Part shown: positions 51,114-60,812 of the stretch, one piece after another
Position numbering within the stretch: the stretch's first letter is position 1
Layout: the number at the start of each line of letters is the position of its first letter
Source: Halorientalis sp. IM1011
GTDB taxonomy: Archaea > Halobacteriota > Halobacteria > Halobacteriales > Haloarculaceae
Length of the DNA stretch: 64,000 nt
Assembly: GCF_001989615.1 (NCBI RefSeq)
Contig: NZ_CP019067.1
Location: 3,100,001-3,164,000, forward strand
Direction of reading: 5' to 3'
Notes under the pieces: generated by a model
Database searches by the model: none
What the model saw: the letters and a program-made list of their open reading frames with translations, nothing else
What the model was told of the DNA's origin: nothing
Translations under genes and position numbers: made by a program

Positions 51114-51608
51114 TTACTCGTCGATGAGCTCCTCGAACTCGGGCAGCACTTCGCTGTCCCGTTCGTCTCGCTCACTGATCGTGTCGTCCGACGTGATCTC
51201 CTCGACCGTGGTCTCGGTCTCGGCCGCCGATTCAGTTTCGGACTCGTCCGTCTCGTCCTCCTCACCCTCCTCGTCGATCGCCTCTATCTCGAGTACGTCG
51301 AGCGGGATGTTCTCGAGGCGCTGACCGATCTCTTTGCGGGCGATCCGTGCGGCGTGTTCCTCGCGCTCGACGTTGAAGACGGTCATCTCCAGTTCGAGTG
51401 CGACCAGACTCTCGTCCGCTGCGATGAAGGCGGGCTCCTGATCTTCGCCGCAGTGGGGACAGGTGCGCTGGCCCATGTTGATCTCGACGTAGTTGAGATC
51501 CGGATTGAGCATCTCGCCGGTCTTCGAGATGGCGATCCGGACCGCTTCGTCCGGTGTTTCGACGTCGTAGACCGGGACTGCGGCCTCTACGACAACTCTG
51601 CAGTTCAT
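51114..51608 (-). CDS. DUF555 family protein
   Basis: This 164-residue archaeal DUF555 protein starts NCRVVVEAAVPVYDVETPDE, has a CPHCG knuckle (TCPHCGEDQEPAFIAADESL) and a conserved domain up to about 110, followed by an acidic Glu/Thr/Asp tail. Function unknown. Confidence 0.87.
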   Translation of the reverse strand: MNCRVVVEAAVPVYDVETPDEAVRIAISKTGEMLNPDLNYVEINMGQRTCPHCGEDQEPAFIAADESLVALELEMTVFNVEREEHAARIARKEIGQRLENIPLDVLEIEAIDEEGEEDETDESETESAAETETTVEEITSDDTISERDERDSEVLPEFEELIDE

Positions 51609-51751
51609 AATTTGCTGTTGGCTGTCCTACGATAAGAAGATTGGTGTCCGTTCACGCGGTATTCAGTGCCTTATCGGGATCCCGAACAACGGTTCCGTCG
51701 GTGAGTTCGATCTCGAAACCCCCATACCGATCCGGCCCGTCCCGACCGACG

Positions 51752-52660
51752 ATGCGACGGGGCCGAATCGACGCGAGGACTTTGGCCGGCGGCGTCGACC
51801 TCCAGTCGACCGTCGAGAGCGGGCAGTCCTATCTCTGGGCGCGCGAGGACGGCGCCACCTACGAAGACGACCGGGCACACGGCGGTGACGCCTGGTACTG
51901 GACGACGACCCGCCCCGCCGACCGCGACGAGCCAGCGGTCGTCCGGGTTCGACAGGTCGACGGCGCACTGGAGTGGGAGTCACACGTCGACGCCGAGCCA
52001 CACCTCCGGCGCTTGCTGCGCCTCGACGACGATCTCGACGCCATCCGCCACGCGACCCCCGACGACCGGCTCCTCCGGGAGGCCTTCGAGACCTACCGCG
52101 GGATGCGCGTCGTGCGTGACCCGCCGTTTGGCGCACTGATCTCTTTCATCTGCTCGGCTCAGATGCGAGTCGGGCGTATCCACGACATGCAGATCTCGCT
52201 CCGCCGGGAGTTCGGTGAGCCGGTGACCTTTGACGGGGAGACCTACTACGCCTACCCGACGCCCGAGGCGCTCGCCGACGCGACGGAGGCCCAGCTTCGC
52301 GAGGTAGGACTGGGTTACCGCGCGCCCTACGTCCAGCGCAGTGCCGAAATGGTCGCCGATGGGACGGCCGACCCCGCCGAGGCGCGGACCCTGTCGTACG
52401 AAGACGCTCGCGAGTTTCTCACGCGGTTCGTCGGCGTCGGTGAGAAGGTGGCCGACTGCGTCCTGCTGTTTTCGCTCGACTTTCTCGAAGCCGTGCCGCT
52501 GGACACCTGGATCCAGACGACTATCGAGGAGTATTATCCCGACTGCGACCGGGACTCCTACGCCGAGACCTCGCGGGCGATCCGGGCGGCCTTCGGCGAC
52601 GAATACGCCGGGTACGTCCAGACGTACGTCTTCCACTATCTCCGCAACGGTGGCGAGTGA
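51752..52660 (+). CDS. 8-oxoguanine/3-methyladenine DNA glycosylase (HhH-GPD)
   Basis: This 302-residue base-excision enzyme resembles Ogg1: N-terminal SGQSYLWAREDGATYED, the helix-hairpin-helix FVGVGEKVADCVLLFSLD with catalytic Lys232, and the catalytic Asp251 in AVPLDTWIQ. FICSAQMRVGRIHDM matches the Ogg/AlkA core. Likely a bifunctional glycosylase/lyase for oxidised guanine. ATG 51752 begins the fold; upstream in-frame codons look non-coding. Confidence 0.88.
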   Translation: MRRGRIDARTLAGGVDLQSTVESGQSYLWAREDGATYEDDRAHGGDAWYWTTTRPADRDEPAVVRVRQVDGALEWESHVDAEPHLRRLLRLDDDLDAIRHATPDDRLLREAFETYRGMRVVRDPPFGALISFICSAQMRVGRIHDMQISLRREFGEPVTFDGETYYAYPTPEALADATEAQLREVGLGYRAPYVQRSAEMVADGTADPAEARTLSYEDAREFLTRFVGVGEKVADCVLLFSLDFLEAVPLDTWIQTTIEEYYPDCDRDSYAETSRAIRAAFGDEYAGYVQTYVFHYLRNGGE

Positions 52661-52663
52661 GGA

Positions 52664-53239
52664 CTATTCCTCTAGCTGGAACGTCATCGACGCCGTGTCT
52701 GTTTCGCCCGAAGTAGTATCGCGAACGGTCACCTCGGCGCGGTACTCGCCGGGGTCCCAGCCGGACGTTCCGAAAACCTCCGCCGTCTCCCAGGTGCTGT
52801 ATCCCGACCGAGTGACCGACCGGTTGATCGTGCTCGTGTCGTCGGAAACCTGCTCGTCGCTCCCGTCGTAGACCGCGATGCGTCGCTCCAGATTCACGGA
52901 CTTGCTGTGGGCGAACGCGCGGTACTGGTAGGCGATCTGGATGTCGTCGCCGACCGTGGCCGACGAGACGGCTTCGCTCTTCGTGTCACCGGGGCGATCC
53001 CAGTCGGGGGCGAGCGAAAGCGCCGTGATCTGTGGTGCCGTGCTCGTCAGGTCGGTCCGGGCCGTCTGCGTCGGCTCGACGACGTTCGGGTTGGCGTCGT
53101 CGGTCTCGGTCGAGGTCCCTGTCGAGTTCGGTGTCGACTCCGATTCCGTGCCGGAACACCCGGCCAGTCCCAGAGCGGCCGCTACCGTCGTGAGGTAGAC
53201 TCGTCGCTGCACGGCGTCGGCTCCGGGTGGGGGAGACAT
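52664..53239 (-). CDS. Secreted lipoprotein, unknown
   Basis: This 191-residue protein has an N-terminal hydrophobic segment with the lipobox LAGC, a Ser/Thr/Glu linker and a beta-rich domain (TVGDDIQIAYQYRAFAHSKS; WDPGEYRAEVTVRDTTSGET) resembling a CARDB/Ig-like sandwich. Lipid-anchored outside. Convergent with the glycosylase gene, three bases apart. Confidence 0.72.
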   Translation of the reverse strand: MSPPPGADAVQRRVYLTTVAAALGLAGCSGTESESTPNSTGTSTETDDANPNVVEPTQTARTDLTSTAPQITALSLAPDWDRPGDTKSEAVSSATVGDDIQIAYQYRAFAHSKSVNLERRIAVYDGSDEQVSDDTSTINRSVTRSGYSTWETAEVFGTSGWDPGEYRAEVTVRDTTSGETDTASMTFQLEE

Positions 53240-53403
53240 TATTATAAACTGGCAAAGACCGATCGTCGGACATCCGTCGTGCGTCCGTCGGACGTTTAGC
53301 CACCCATTAGTCACCGTATCGCCGCCGTCACCCACCTCGAACACCGATAGTTCGGCCGGCGGGAGAGCCCAACGTTTTCTGCGGGGCGGGCGAAGGGACG
53401 CCC

Positions 53404-53685
53404 ATGAGCGACCGCGTCCGCGCGCACGTCTACGTCACCGGGAAAGTACAGGGGGTCTACTACCGCGCGAACACCCGCGACACCGCCCGCGAACGGGGCG
53501 TCGATGGCTGGGTGAAGAACCTCGACGACGGCCGTGTCGAGGCCGTCTTCGAGGGGGGCGAGGGGGACGTGGAGTCGCTGGTCGAGTGGTGTCACGACGG
53601 GAGCCCCCGGGCACGGGTCGACGACGTGACGGTCGAGTACGATGATCCCGAGGGGCTGGACGGCTTCGAGGTGAAGTGGGAATGA
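53404..53685 (+). CDS. acyP: Acylphosphatase
   Basis: The 93-residue enzyme hydrolyses acyl phosphates. It has the signature GKVQGVYYRANTRDTA with the catalytic arginine at residue 21, and WVKNLDDGRVEAVFEG with the catalytic asparagine at residue 39. Its stop overlaps the start of nnrED (ATGA at 53682). Confidence 0.93.
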   Translation: MSDRVRAHVYVTGKVQGVYYRANTRDTARERGVDGWVKNLDDGRVEAVFEGGEGDVESLVEWCHDGSPRARVDDVTVEYDDPEGLDGFEVKWE

Positions 53686-55121
53686 TGGGCGTCCAAGAGC
53701 AGGCCATCCTCGACGAGAACGCCGCGGCGCTGGGCGTCCCGCAGAAACAGTTGATGGAGTCCAGCGGCAACGCCGTTGCGCGAGTCGTCCGCGACGTGGC
53801 CGATCCCGATAGCGAGGTCGCCGTCGTCGCCGGTCGCGGGAACAACGGCGGCGACGCCTTCGTCACAGCGCGCTTCCTGACGGACTACGACGTGACCGTC
53901 CACCTGCTGGGTCGTCCCGAGACGATCACGACCGACATCGCACGGGAGAACTGGGAGGCGCTCCAGCGTGCCGAGGTCGACGCCCGCGAGGCCCGGGACT
54001 CGACCGACCTGGACCTGGCCGACCCCGACGTGGTCGTCGACGCGATGCTGGGGACCGGCGTTACGGGCGCACTCCGTGAGCCGGAAGCCACCGCAGCCGA
54101 GCGTATCGCCGAGACCGACGCCACGGTCGTCGCCGTCGACGTGCCCTCCGGGATCGACGCCGACACCGGCGAGGCGGCGGGCGTGGCCGTCGACGCCGAC
54201 CACGTCGTCACCTTCCACGACCAGAAACCGGGACTCACCGAACTGGACGCCGACGTGAGGGTCGCCGACATCGGCATCCCGGAGGCGGCCGAACTGTTCG
54301 TCGAGCGTGGCGATCTCCTCCGTCTCTCCCGGGATCCGTCGAGTCACAAGGGTGACCACGGCGAAGTGTTAGTGATCGGCGGCGGCCCCTACACCGGTGC
54401 GCCGGCCCTCTCGGCACGGGCCGCGTTTCGCACCGGGGCCGACCTCGTTCGGGTGGCCTGTCCTTCCTCGGTCGCCCGCGAGGTACAGGGCTTCTCCGAG
54501 GGGATCATCGTGCGCCCGTTCACCGGCGACCTGCTCGAACCGGACCACGTCGACCAGTTGCTCGACCGGGCGGTCGAACACGACGTGGTAGTGATCGGCC
54601 CCGGCCTCGGGAACGCGAAGGGGACGCTGGAAGCCGTCGCGGAGTTCCTGGACGAGTTCGACGGCCGGGCCGTGGTCGACGCCGACGCCCTGCAGGTCGT
54701 CCCCGAAGTCGACACCGACGCGAGCCTGCTGTGTACGCCCCATCAGGGCGAACTCCGAAAGATGGGCGGCGAGACCGACGACGACTGGGAGCGACGCGCC
54801 GATCTGGTCGCCGAGTTCGCCGCCGACGTCGATCAGACGCTGCTGGTCAAGGGTGCCTACGACGTGATCAGCGACGGCGAGGTGACGCGAGTCAATCGAA
54901 CCGGGAACCCGGGGATGACGGTCGGCGGTACGGGTGACGTGCTCGCGGGCGCGTCAGGGGCGTTGCTCGCGACACAGGAGCCGATTCACGCGGGCGCAAT
55001 CGCCGCCTACGCCAACGGCCGGGCCGGCGACCTCGCCGTCGAGGAGTACGGGCACGGCCTCGTCGCCCCGGATCTCGTAGACAGCCTCCCGACGGCGCTG
55101 TGGGGTGAGAGCGATGCGTGA
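53682..55121 (+). CDS. nnrED: Bifunctional NAD(P)H-hydrate epimerase/dehydratase
   Basis: This 479-residue protein repairs damaged NAD(P)H hydrates. The N-terminal YjeF_N epimerase domain (about 1-210) has GRGNNGGDAFVTARFL and VDVPSGIDADTG; the C-terminal ribokinase-like dehydratase (about 220-479) has KGDHGEVLVIGGGPYTGAPA and GNPGMTVGGTGDVLAGASGA. It sits between acylphosphatase and moaC with overlapping codons on both sides. ATG 53682 (coupled) or 53685 start the same product. Confidence 0.94.
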   Translation: MMGVQEQAILDENAAALGVPQKQLMESSGNAVARVVRDVADPDSEVAVVAGRGNNGGDAFVTARFLTDYDVTVHLLGRPETITTDIARENWEALQRAEVDAREARDSTDLDLADPDVVVDAMLGTGVTGALREPEATAAERIAETDATVVAVDVPSGIDADTGEAAGVAVDADHVVTFHDQKPGLTELDADVRVADIGIPEAAELFVERGDLLRLSRDPSSHKGDHGEVLVIGGGPYTGAPALSARAAFRTGADLVRVACPSSVAREVQGFSEGIIVRPFTGDLLEPDHVDQLLDRAVEHDVVVIGPGLGNAKGTLEAVAEFLDEFDGRAVVDADALQVVPEVDTDASLLCTPHQGELRKMGGETDDDWERRADLVAEFAADVDQTLLVKGAYDVISDGEVTRVNRTGNPGMTVGGTGDVLAGASGALLATQEPIHAGAIAAYANGRAGDLAVEEYGHGLVAPDLVDSLPTALWGESDA

Positions 55122-55692
55122 CGGCGGGGACGACGGTGAGGACGAGGGCGCGGTCGGCGGTGAGGACGGGAGTCCCGACGACCCCCTCGACGAGGTCGGC
55201 GCGACGGCCGTCGAAGGGTCCGAGGAGTTGACCCACACAGACGACGAGGGGTCGGTCCAGATGGTCGACGTGGGAGACAAGCCCGACACGGCCCGGCGAG
55301 CGGTCGCGAAGGGTGAGATCGGCTTACAGTCCTCGACGATCGAGGCCATTCGTGACGATCAGGTCGAGAAGGGTGACGTACTCGCGACCGCCCGGATCGG
55401 CGCGATCCAGGCGGTCAAACACACCTGGGAGACGATCCCGATGTGCCACCAGATCCCGATCACCAACGTCGACTGCGAGTTCGACGTACGCGAGGAGCGG
55501 GTCCTCGCCACGGTGGCCGTCGAGACCACCGGCAAGACGGGCTGTGAGATGGAGGCGCTGGAGGGCGTGACGACGGGGCTGAACGTCGTCTGGGACATGG
55601 TCAAAGCAGCCGAGAAGGACGCGGACGGGCAGTATCCCGACACGGCGATTCGGAACGTCCGGGTCGTCGAGAAGCGAAAGCGCGAACTGTAG
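55114..55692 (+). CDS. moaC: Molybdenum cofactor synthesis protein MoaC
   Basis: MoaC (cyclic pyranopterin monophosphate synthase) helps convert GTP to precursor Z. The 192-residue protein has QMVDVGDKPDTARRAVA, PMCHQIPITNVDCEF and GKTGCEMEALEGVTTGLNVV. It carries an acidic N-terminal extension of about 35 residues before the normal LTH start. ATG 55114 overlaps the nnrED stop. Confidence 0.94.
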   Translation: MRDGGDDGEDEGAVGGEDGSPDDPLDEVGATAVEGSEELTHTDDEGSVQMVDVGDKPDTARRAVAKGEIGLQSSTIEAIRDDQVEKGDVLATARIGAIQAVKHTWETIPMCHQIPITNVDCEFDVREERVLATVAVETTGKTGCEMEALEGVTTGLNVVWDMVKAAEKDADGQYPDTAIRNVRVVEKRKREL

Positions 55693-55763
55693 CGGCGACT
55701 GGCCGTCTCCCAATCGCTCGACCCCGTTCTGACCCTTCGAGTACTTTGTGGTTCTTCCCCAAC

Positions 55764-55778
55764 CACGAAACATAAGTT
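55764..55778 (+). promoter_or_regulatory. Predicted promoter of htpX
   Basis: BRE acgaaa followed by cataagtt (55771-55778), 28-35 bases before the htpX ATG at 55806. Confidence 0.5.
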
Positions 55779-55805
55779 CGAGAACGCCGAACTAACACCA
55801 CAGCA

Positions 55806-56624
55806 ATGCGCAACTTCGGACTCAAAGTGCGGATGGCGATCGTCGGCTCGATCCTGTTCGCCTTCTACACCGCGGGGATATCGTTCTTCTATCTGGTGTT
55901 CGGTGCACCGATACCGCTACTGATCGGGCTGAGCGTCGTGTTCGTCTTCGCCCAGTACAAGATCAGCAAGTGGTTCACGCTCCGGTCGCTGAAGGGCCAG
56001 GAGCTGCCCGAGGACCAGTTCCGCGAACTCCACCGCTTCGTCGAGCAGACCAGTCGGGACATGGGGATCGAAAAGCCCGACCTCTACCTCGTCGAGATGG
56101 GCGTCCCCAACGCCTTCGCGCTGGGCCGACGCGGGAACGGCACCGTCGCCGTCTCCCGTGAACTGCTCGGCGTGCTCGAACAGGACGAGGTCGAGGGCGT
56201 CGTCGCCCACGAACTGGCCCACCTCCAGAACCGCGACTCGATCATCATGCAACTGGGGCAGGGCATCGCTTCGATCATCGGCTTCGCCGCCTACTTCGCG
56301 GTGATCCTGTCGGGCGACAACGAACTCGTCGACATCTTCATCGGCATGATCGTGAGCAACATCGCGCAGATGCTGGTGATGGTCTTCGTGTTCGCCGTCT
56401 CCCGCCACCGCGAGTTCGTCGCCGACCGCGACGCCGCGGAGGTTCTCGGCCGCGGTGACCCGCTCGCCCGCGCGCTGGAGAAAATCTCCTCCAGTGCCAG
56501 CCGGGCGGAACCGACCCCCGAAGCCAAGGAAGTCAACGCGCTCTGTATCTTCGGCGGGGGAAGTAGCCTGCTGTCGACCCACCCCTCCACCGAGAAGCGG
56601 ATCGAACGCCTCCGCAGTTACTGA
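55806..56624 (+). CDS. htpX: HtpX membrane zinc protease
   Basis: This 272-residue M48 protease has two N-terminal spans, the zinc motif HELAH in VAHELAHLQNRDSI, two further spans, and the third ligand in SRHREFVADRDAAEVLG. It degrades damaged membrane proteins. Followed without gap (TGATGG) by a small membrane gene. Confidence 0.94.
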   Translation: MRNFGLKVRMAIVGSILFAFYTAGISFFYLVFGAPIPLLIGLSVVFVFAQYKISKWFTLRSLKGQELPEDQFRELHRFVEQTSRDMGIEKPDLYLVEMGVPNAFALGRRGNGTVAVSRELLGVLEQDEVEGVVAHELAHLQNRDSIIMQLGQGIASIIGFAAYFAVILSGDNELVDIFIGMIVSNIAQMLVMVFVFAVSRHREFVADRDAAEVLGRGDPLARALEKISSSASRAEPTPEAKEVNALCIFGGGSSLLSTHPSTEKRIERLRSY

Positions 56625-56860
56625 TGGTCGCCCGCGAGCTCATCGCGGCCGTCCTCGGCGTCGGCTTCGGGCTCGTGCTGATCGGATTCCCACAGGCGTT
56701 CATCCGGTCGTGGACCGCCGGCCGCCGCCGACCGGACCGCACCGGTGGCGAGTACGGCGAGGACGCGACGTTCGACGACAAGTGGCTCTGGGCGGTCCGC
56801 GGTCTCGGCGTAGTCGTGGCACTGATCGGCCTCGGATTCGGGGCGACGCTGTACCTCTAG
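56624..56860 (+). CDS. Small two-TM protein co-transcribed with htpX
   Basis: This 78-residue protein has two hydrophobic spans (LIAAVLGVGFGLVLIGFPQA and VRGLGVVVALIGLGFGATLY) separated by a charged loop (RRRPDRTGG). Its ATG overlaps the htpX stop. It runs into the 3' end of the convergent hflX. Function unknown. Confidence 0.7.
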   Translation: MVARELIAAVLGVGFGLVLIGFPQAFIRSWTAGRRRPDRTGGEYGEDATFDDKWLWAVRGLGVVVALIGLGFGATLYL

Positions 56861-58173
56861 GCCGACTCGGCGGCGACGAGGTCGCCGGCCTTGGCCCGTG
56901 ATTGCTCGACGATTTTCGGCCGGGCCTCGAACTCGATGACCACCTGCTCGCCGTAATCGACGGTGTCGACGTGGGCGTGGTCGTGGATCCACGAGACGAC
57001 GCTCATCGTCTCGTCGGTCATCGGCATGACGAGACGCTCGCGCTCGAACGGCGGGAGTTCGTGGTCGATGCGATCCCTAAGTGCGTCGACGTTCTCGCCC
57101 TCCCTGGCGCTGACCGCCACGGGGTTGGGAGCCAGCGCCGAGAGCGCCTCTCGCTTGCGTTCGAGTTCCTCGTCGTCCACCCGATCGATCTTGTTCAGGA
57201 CCGTGACGATGGGGGCCTGATTGCGCTCCGAGAGGGTGTCGTGGCTGGTGACGAGTTTCTCCCGGATCTCCTCGATCGGTTCGCTCACGTCGACGACGAG
57301 GAGGACGAGGTCGGCCCGGTAGACCGCGTCGAGCGTGGACTTGAACGACTCGACCAGCCAGTGGGGCAGGTCCGTGATGAACCCGACCGTGTCTGTCACG
57401 AGCACGTCCCGGCGATCCATATCGGCCTTCCGGGTGGTCGTGCCCAGCGTCGTGAACAGGCGGTCCTCGCTCTCGGCAGTCGTATCGAGGTCGGGGTGGA
57501 GCTCCTCGTTCTCGTCGATGTCGAGGTCCTCGGCGAGTCGGCGCAACAGGGTCGACTTCCCGGCGTTGGTGTAGCCCGCCATCGCGACGAGGTCGAACCC
57601 CGATTCGCGGCGCTGTTCGCGCCGGTGTTGCTCGGTCTGTTCGATGTCTTCGAGTTCGTCCCGGATGCGCGAGATGCGGGCCTTGATGTCCCGTTCTCGG
57701 CTCTCGTCGTACTCACCGAGCCCCATGAATCCGGGGCGTTCCTCGCGTTTGGCGAGGCTGGCCTTGGCCTCGGCGCGGGGCAGTTCGTAGCGCAGTTCGG
57801 CGAGTTCGACCTGGAGCTGTGCCTTCCGGGTCTGTGCCCGCTGGCCGAAGATCTCCAGAATGAGGCGGAAGCGGTCGATCACCCGCCGGTCCTCGGGGAG
57901 GACGTTGCCGAGGTTGTAGGTCTGGTAGGGGCCGAGCTGATTGTCGAAGATCACGACCGTCGCGTCCTCGCGGGCGGCCGTCGCCGCGATCGTCTCGGCT
58001 TTCCCCTCCCCGACGTGCATCGCGGGGTCCTCGGTCCGGGTCTGGGTCACCTCACCGACGACCTCGTACCCGGCGGCCCGGGCCAGATCCCGGATTTCGC
58101 TCGTGTCGGCCGTTCCCGAGTCCACGCGCTTGGCGATGACCGCTCGCTCGGTCTCCGTGTGGTTCGCCGTCAC
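56857..58173 (-). CDS. hflX: GTPase HflX
   Basis: The 438-residue ribosome-associated GTPase has the N-terminal HflX domain (VVIFDNQLGPYQTYNLGNVL; EIFGQRAQTRKAQLQVELA), the G1 loop GYTNAGKSTLLRRL, G3 DTVGFI and G4 NKID. It splits or rescues stalled 70S-type ribosomes in bacteria. A TATA-like ctatttaaac (58197-58206, minus strand) predicts a leaderless transcript. Confidence 0.95.
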   Translation of the reverse strand: MTANHTETERAVIAKRVDSGTADTSEIRDLARAAGYEVVGEVTQTRTEDPAMHVGEGKAETIAATAAREDATVVIFDNQLGPYQTYNLGNVLPEDRRVIDRFRLILEIFGQRAQTRKAQLQVELAELRYELPRAEAKASLAKREERPGFMGLGEYDESRERDIKARISRIRDELEDIEQTEQHRREQRRESGFDLVAMAGYTNAGKSTLLRRLAEDLDIDENEELHPDLDTTAESEDRLFTTLGTTTRKADMDRRDVLVTDTVGFITDLPHWLVESFKSTLDAVYRADLVLLVVDVSEPIEEIREKLVTSHDTLSERNQAPIVTVLNKIDRVDDEELERKREALSALAPNPVAVSAREGENVDALRDRIDHELPPFERERLVMPMTDETMSVVSWIHDHAHVDTVDYGEQVVIEFEARPKIVEQSRAKAGDLVAAESA

Positions 58174-58306
58174 TTACCCGAACCTACGGCGTGGTGCTAT
58201 TTAAACACAGGGCCACCACTCCAGTACGGTTCCTGTCGGTCCACCGGCAGCTCCTTCCCCGGGCCGCGTCTGACAGGCGTCAGCGGGCCCCTGTGGGCAC
58301 AAAAGT

Positions 58307-58314
58307 CTTATATC
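58307..58314 (+). promoter_or_regulatory. Predicted TATA box of the FUN14 gene
   Basis: cttatatc lies 26-33 bases before ATG 58340, predicting a leaderless transcript. Confidence 0.55.
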
Positions 58315-58339
58315 GGCGCACTCGGATAACTGATGTGAC

Positions 58340-58675
58340 ATGGTAGATCCAACGTTGCTGCAGGTCGCCGGGCTGGACCCCCAGCAGATCGGTATCGAGG
58401 TCGGGGGCGGCGCGGTCATCGGCGGCATTATCGGCTTCGCTGCGAAGAAAATCGCCAAGATAATCGCCGTCATCGTCGGCCTCGAACTGGCGCTGTTCAA
58501 GTTCCTCGAAACCAAGGGGATCCTCGCCGTCAACTGGGAGGCGATCACCGGTGCGGCGAACGACGGCGCGGATCAGGCCGCCGAGGCTCCCGGCTGGATC
58601 ATGAGTCTACTCTCGGCACTCCCCGTGACGGCGGGCTTCAGCGGCGGCTTCCTCGTCGGCTTCAAAAAAGGATAA
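58340..58675 (+). CDS. FUN14 family membrane protein
   Basis: The 111-residue protein has the FUN14 layout: GIEVGGGAVIGGIIGFAAKK, KIIAVIVGLELALFKFLE and a C-terminal GFSGGFLVGFKKG. FUN14 proteins are mitophagy receptors in eukaryotes; the archaeal role is unknown. Two or three membrane spans. Confidence 0.88.
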   Translation: MVDPTLLQVAGLDPQQIGIEVGGGAVIGGIIGFAAKKIAKIIAVIVGLELALFKFLETKGILAVNWEAITGAANDGADQAAEAPGWIMSLLSALPVTAGFSGGFLVGFKKG

Positions 58676-58684
58676 TTCGAGTTC

Positions 58685-59773
58685 TCAGGGCGCGACCGGT
58701 GTCGCGGTCGACGGTGCGGGCGGCGTCGTCTCGTTGGTCGGCGGTTGCCCGGTGGGGGGCGTCCGAGGCGGTTGTGCACCCGGCGGGACACCCGGACGCT
58801 CCGTTCCGGTCGGTGTCGGTTTCGGCTCTTTCTGCCCGTTCACGAGGAACTCCGCGAGGTTGCTCACCAGCACCTCGTTATCGGCGTACTGGTAGTTCGA
58901 GGGCGTGAGGAACGACGTGTCGCCGATCAGTGCGACGTCGTCGTTGACCGCGGCGACAGGATAGGCGGCCTGCTGGCGGGTCGTCGACAGCGAGGTCCGC
59001 TCGGTCGCCGACAGCGCCACCGACGCCTCCTCGCCGACGGAGAGCGCCGTCGGTCGGTCGAACATCACTCTGTCCACGCCCTCGGTGAGCGGACCGTCGC
59101 CCGACGCGGTGGCGTAGACGTTCTGGTAGTTGTTCCCGTTCTCGTACATGTTGTACAGGTAGCCCGTCGACAGGCCCATCCCGAACCGGGAGGACAGCGG
59201 CGTCATCTGGCTCGCAGACTGCGTACTCGTCACGGGGCCGAGGATACTGACGATGCTGGTCGTCGCCGAGGTGGGTTCACCCAGCAGGGCGACGCGGCCC
59301 CCGCGGTCGGCGAAGTCGGCGATCCCGCGCCGCGCCGCGTCGGTGAACGGCCGACCCGGCGCGATCACGAGGAACGCGTCGGCGTCGCGTAGCGACTGGT
59401 TGAGCGGACTGCTCGATCCGGGACCGGACGACGACGGGGCGCCACCCGGGCCGCCTCCGCCGTGGAACCGCACTTCGTAGCCCGCGCTGACGAGCGACTC
59501 GACCAGCGGTTCGATCTCCTCGCGGTCGAAGTCGTTCTCGTGTGCCCGGTCGATCAGGACGACCTTCTCCTCGCTTCCGGCCTCGACGCTGACCGTGCCG
59601 GTCTGATTCACGTCTCCCGGGAGGATGTTCCCGGGCTCGAACGCGGCCGGGTCCTGCGGTCGCGGATTCGCGTCGCCACCCGGTGACGTGACCAGCGGTG
59701 AAACCGCGGCGACGGCCAGTACGAGCGCGAGGACGACGGCGAACACACCGACGAGTCGAGCGACGTTAGTCAT
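58685..59773 (-). CDS. Membrane-anchored GATase-like (DUF4350-type) protein
   Basis: This 362-residue protein has an N-terminal span, then a GATase1/DUF4350-like domain: VVLIDRAHENDFDREEIEPL, DADAFLVIAPGRPFTDAARR, DRGGRVALLGEPTSA and DDVALIGDTSFLTPSNYQYA, followed by a Pro/Thr-rich tail of about 50 residues that may be glycosylated. Its start overlaps the end of sppA by eight bases, so the two are coupled. Confidence 0.72.
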   Translation of the reverse strand: MTNVARLVGVFAVVLALVLAVAAVSPLVTSPGGDANPRPQDPAAFEPGNILPGDVNQTGTVSVEAGSEEKVVLIDRAHENDFDREEIEPLVESLVSAGYEVRFHGGGGPGGAPSSSGPGSSSPLNQSLRDADAFLVIAPGRPFTDAARRGIADFADRGGRVALLGEPTSATTSIVSILGPVTSTQSASQMTPLSSRFGMGLSTGYLYNMYENGNNYQNVYATASGDGPLTEGVDRVMFDRPTALSVGEEASVALSATERTSLSTTRQQAAYPVAAVNDDVALIGDTSFLTPSNYQYADNEVLVSNLAEFLVNGQKEPKPTPTGTERPGVPPGAQPPRTPPTGQPPTNETTPPAPSTATPVAP

Positions 59774-60686
59774 CGGTACTCACCTCCGCGTGCTCGGGAG
59801 TACCGTAGACAGCGAGATACCGAGGTGTCTCGACCCCGCTGTAGTCGAACGGCGAGTCCTCGACCACCACGACCCGGTCGCCGGTGCCGTTGTGCTGTCC
59901 GATGACGAGTCCGAGACCGGGCTGTTCCGGGGGCTCCATCCGGACGATACCGTAGTTTTCGAGGCCGGCCTCGTCGGCCGCTCGCTGGATCGCGGCGTCG
60001 AGTCCGCCGATCTCGTCGGCGACACCGTTGCGCTGGGCCACAGCACCGGCGTACACCTTCGCGTAGGAGAGTTGCTCCCGTTCGAGGTCGAGTCGCTCAC
60101 CGCGGTGGTCATAGACCATGCCGACGAACTCCTGGCGGAGCATCTCGACGCGGTCGCGGAACTCCGCTTGCGTCCCGCCAGCGCCCTTGTCCGGACCGGT
60201 GACGATCTGACTCCCGGCGGCCCCGCCGGACGGCTGGGTCCCGACCACGCCGACGCTCCCGACGATAGAGCCGGGGGTGACGTAGATCCGGCTGGCCGGT
60301 AACATGGCCATGTACGCGCCGGAGGCTCCGGTACCGGTGACGCTCGCCACGACCGGGATACCGGCCGCTCGCGTTCTGTTCACCGCGAGATACAGCGATT
60401 CACTCGCGGGGACGGTTCCACCGGGACTGTCGACTTTCAGGACGACAGCCTGGATCGACTCGTTCTGGCGGGCCTCTCGCAGGTTCGCGCCGATCTGGTC
60501 CGCCGTTTCGCCGGTGATGGGCCCCTCGACGGGGACCACCGCGACCGAGTCGGGCGTGTCCTGTGTCGCCCCTTCCGTGAACTGCATCACCTGGGGGGCC
60601 AGGAACACGCCGATCAGGACGGCGGCGACCGCGACCGCCACGTACAGCCACGTGGACGTTCCAGTCGCCTCGTTTTCTGCTGACAT
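59766..60686 (-). CDS. sppA: Signal peptide peptidase SppA (S49)
   Basis: This 306-residue serine peptidase has one N-terminal span, the substrate-side VVLKVDSPGGTVPASESLYL and the catalytic serine in VTGTGASGAYMAMLPASRIY, plus GSIVGSVGVVG. It cleaves remnant signal peptides in the membrane. ATG 60686 gives an N-terminus ending directly in the span; a longer start at 60710 is possible. Confidence 0.92.
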   Translation of the reverse strand: MSAENEATGTSTWLYVAVAVAAVLIGVFLAPQVMQFTEGATQDTPDSVAVVPVEGPITGETADQIGANLREARQNESIQAVVLKVDSPGGTVPASESLYLAVNRTRAAGIPVVASVTGTGASGAYMAMLPASRIYVTPGSIVGSVGVVGTQPSGGAAGSQIVTGPDKGAGGTQAEFRDRVEMLRQEFVGMVYDHRGERLDLEREQLSYAKVYAGAVAQRNGVADEIGGLDAAIQRAADEAGLENYGIVRMEPPEQPGLGLVIGQHNGTGDRVVVVEDSPFDYSGVETPRYLAVYGTPEHAEVSTDD

Positions 60687-60812
60687 GATGCAGCCCGACC
60701 GTCGGGACACTCACGTAGAAGGTTTTCTAAACTAACAACTAGTTCTCGAAAATTTCCACGGAGGGCGACGGTACAGCCTCAGTGATACGTCAGAAGTACT
60801 GTCAGATCCCGG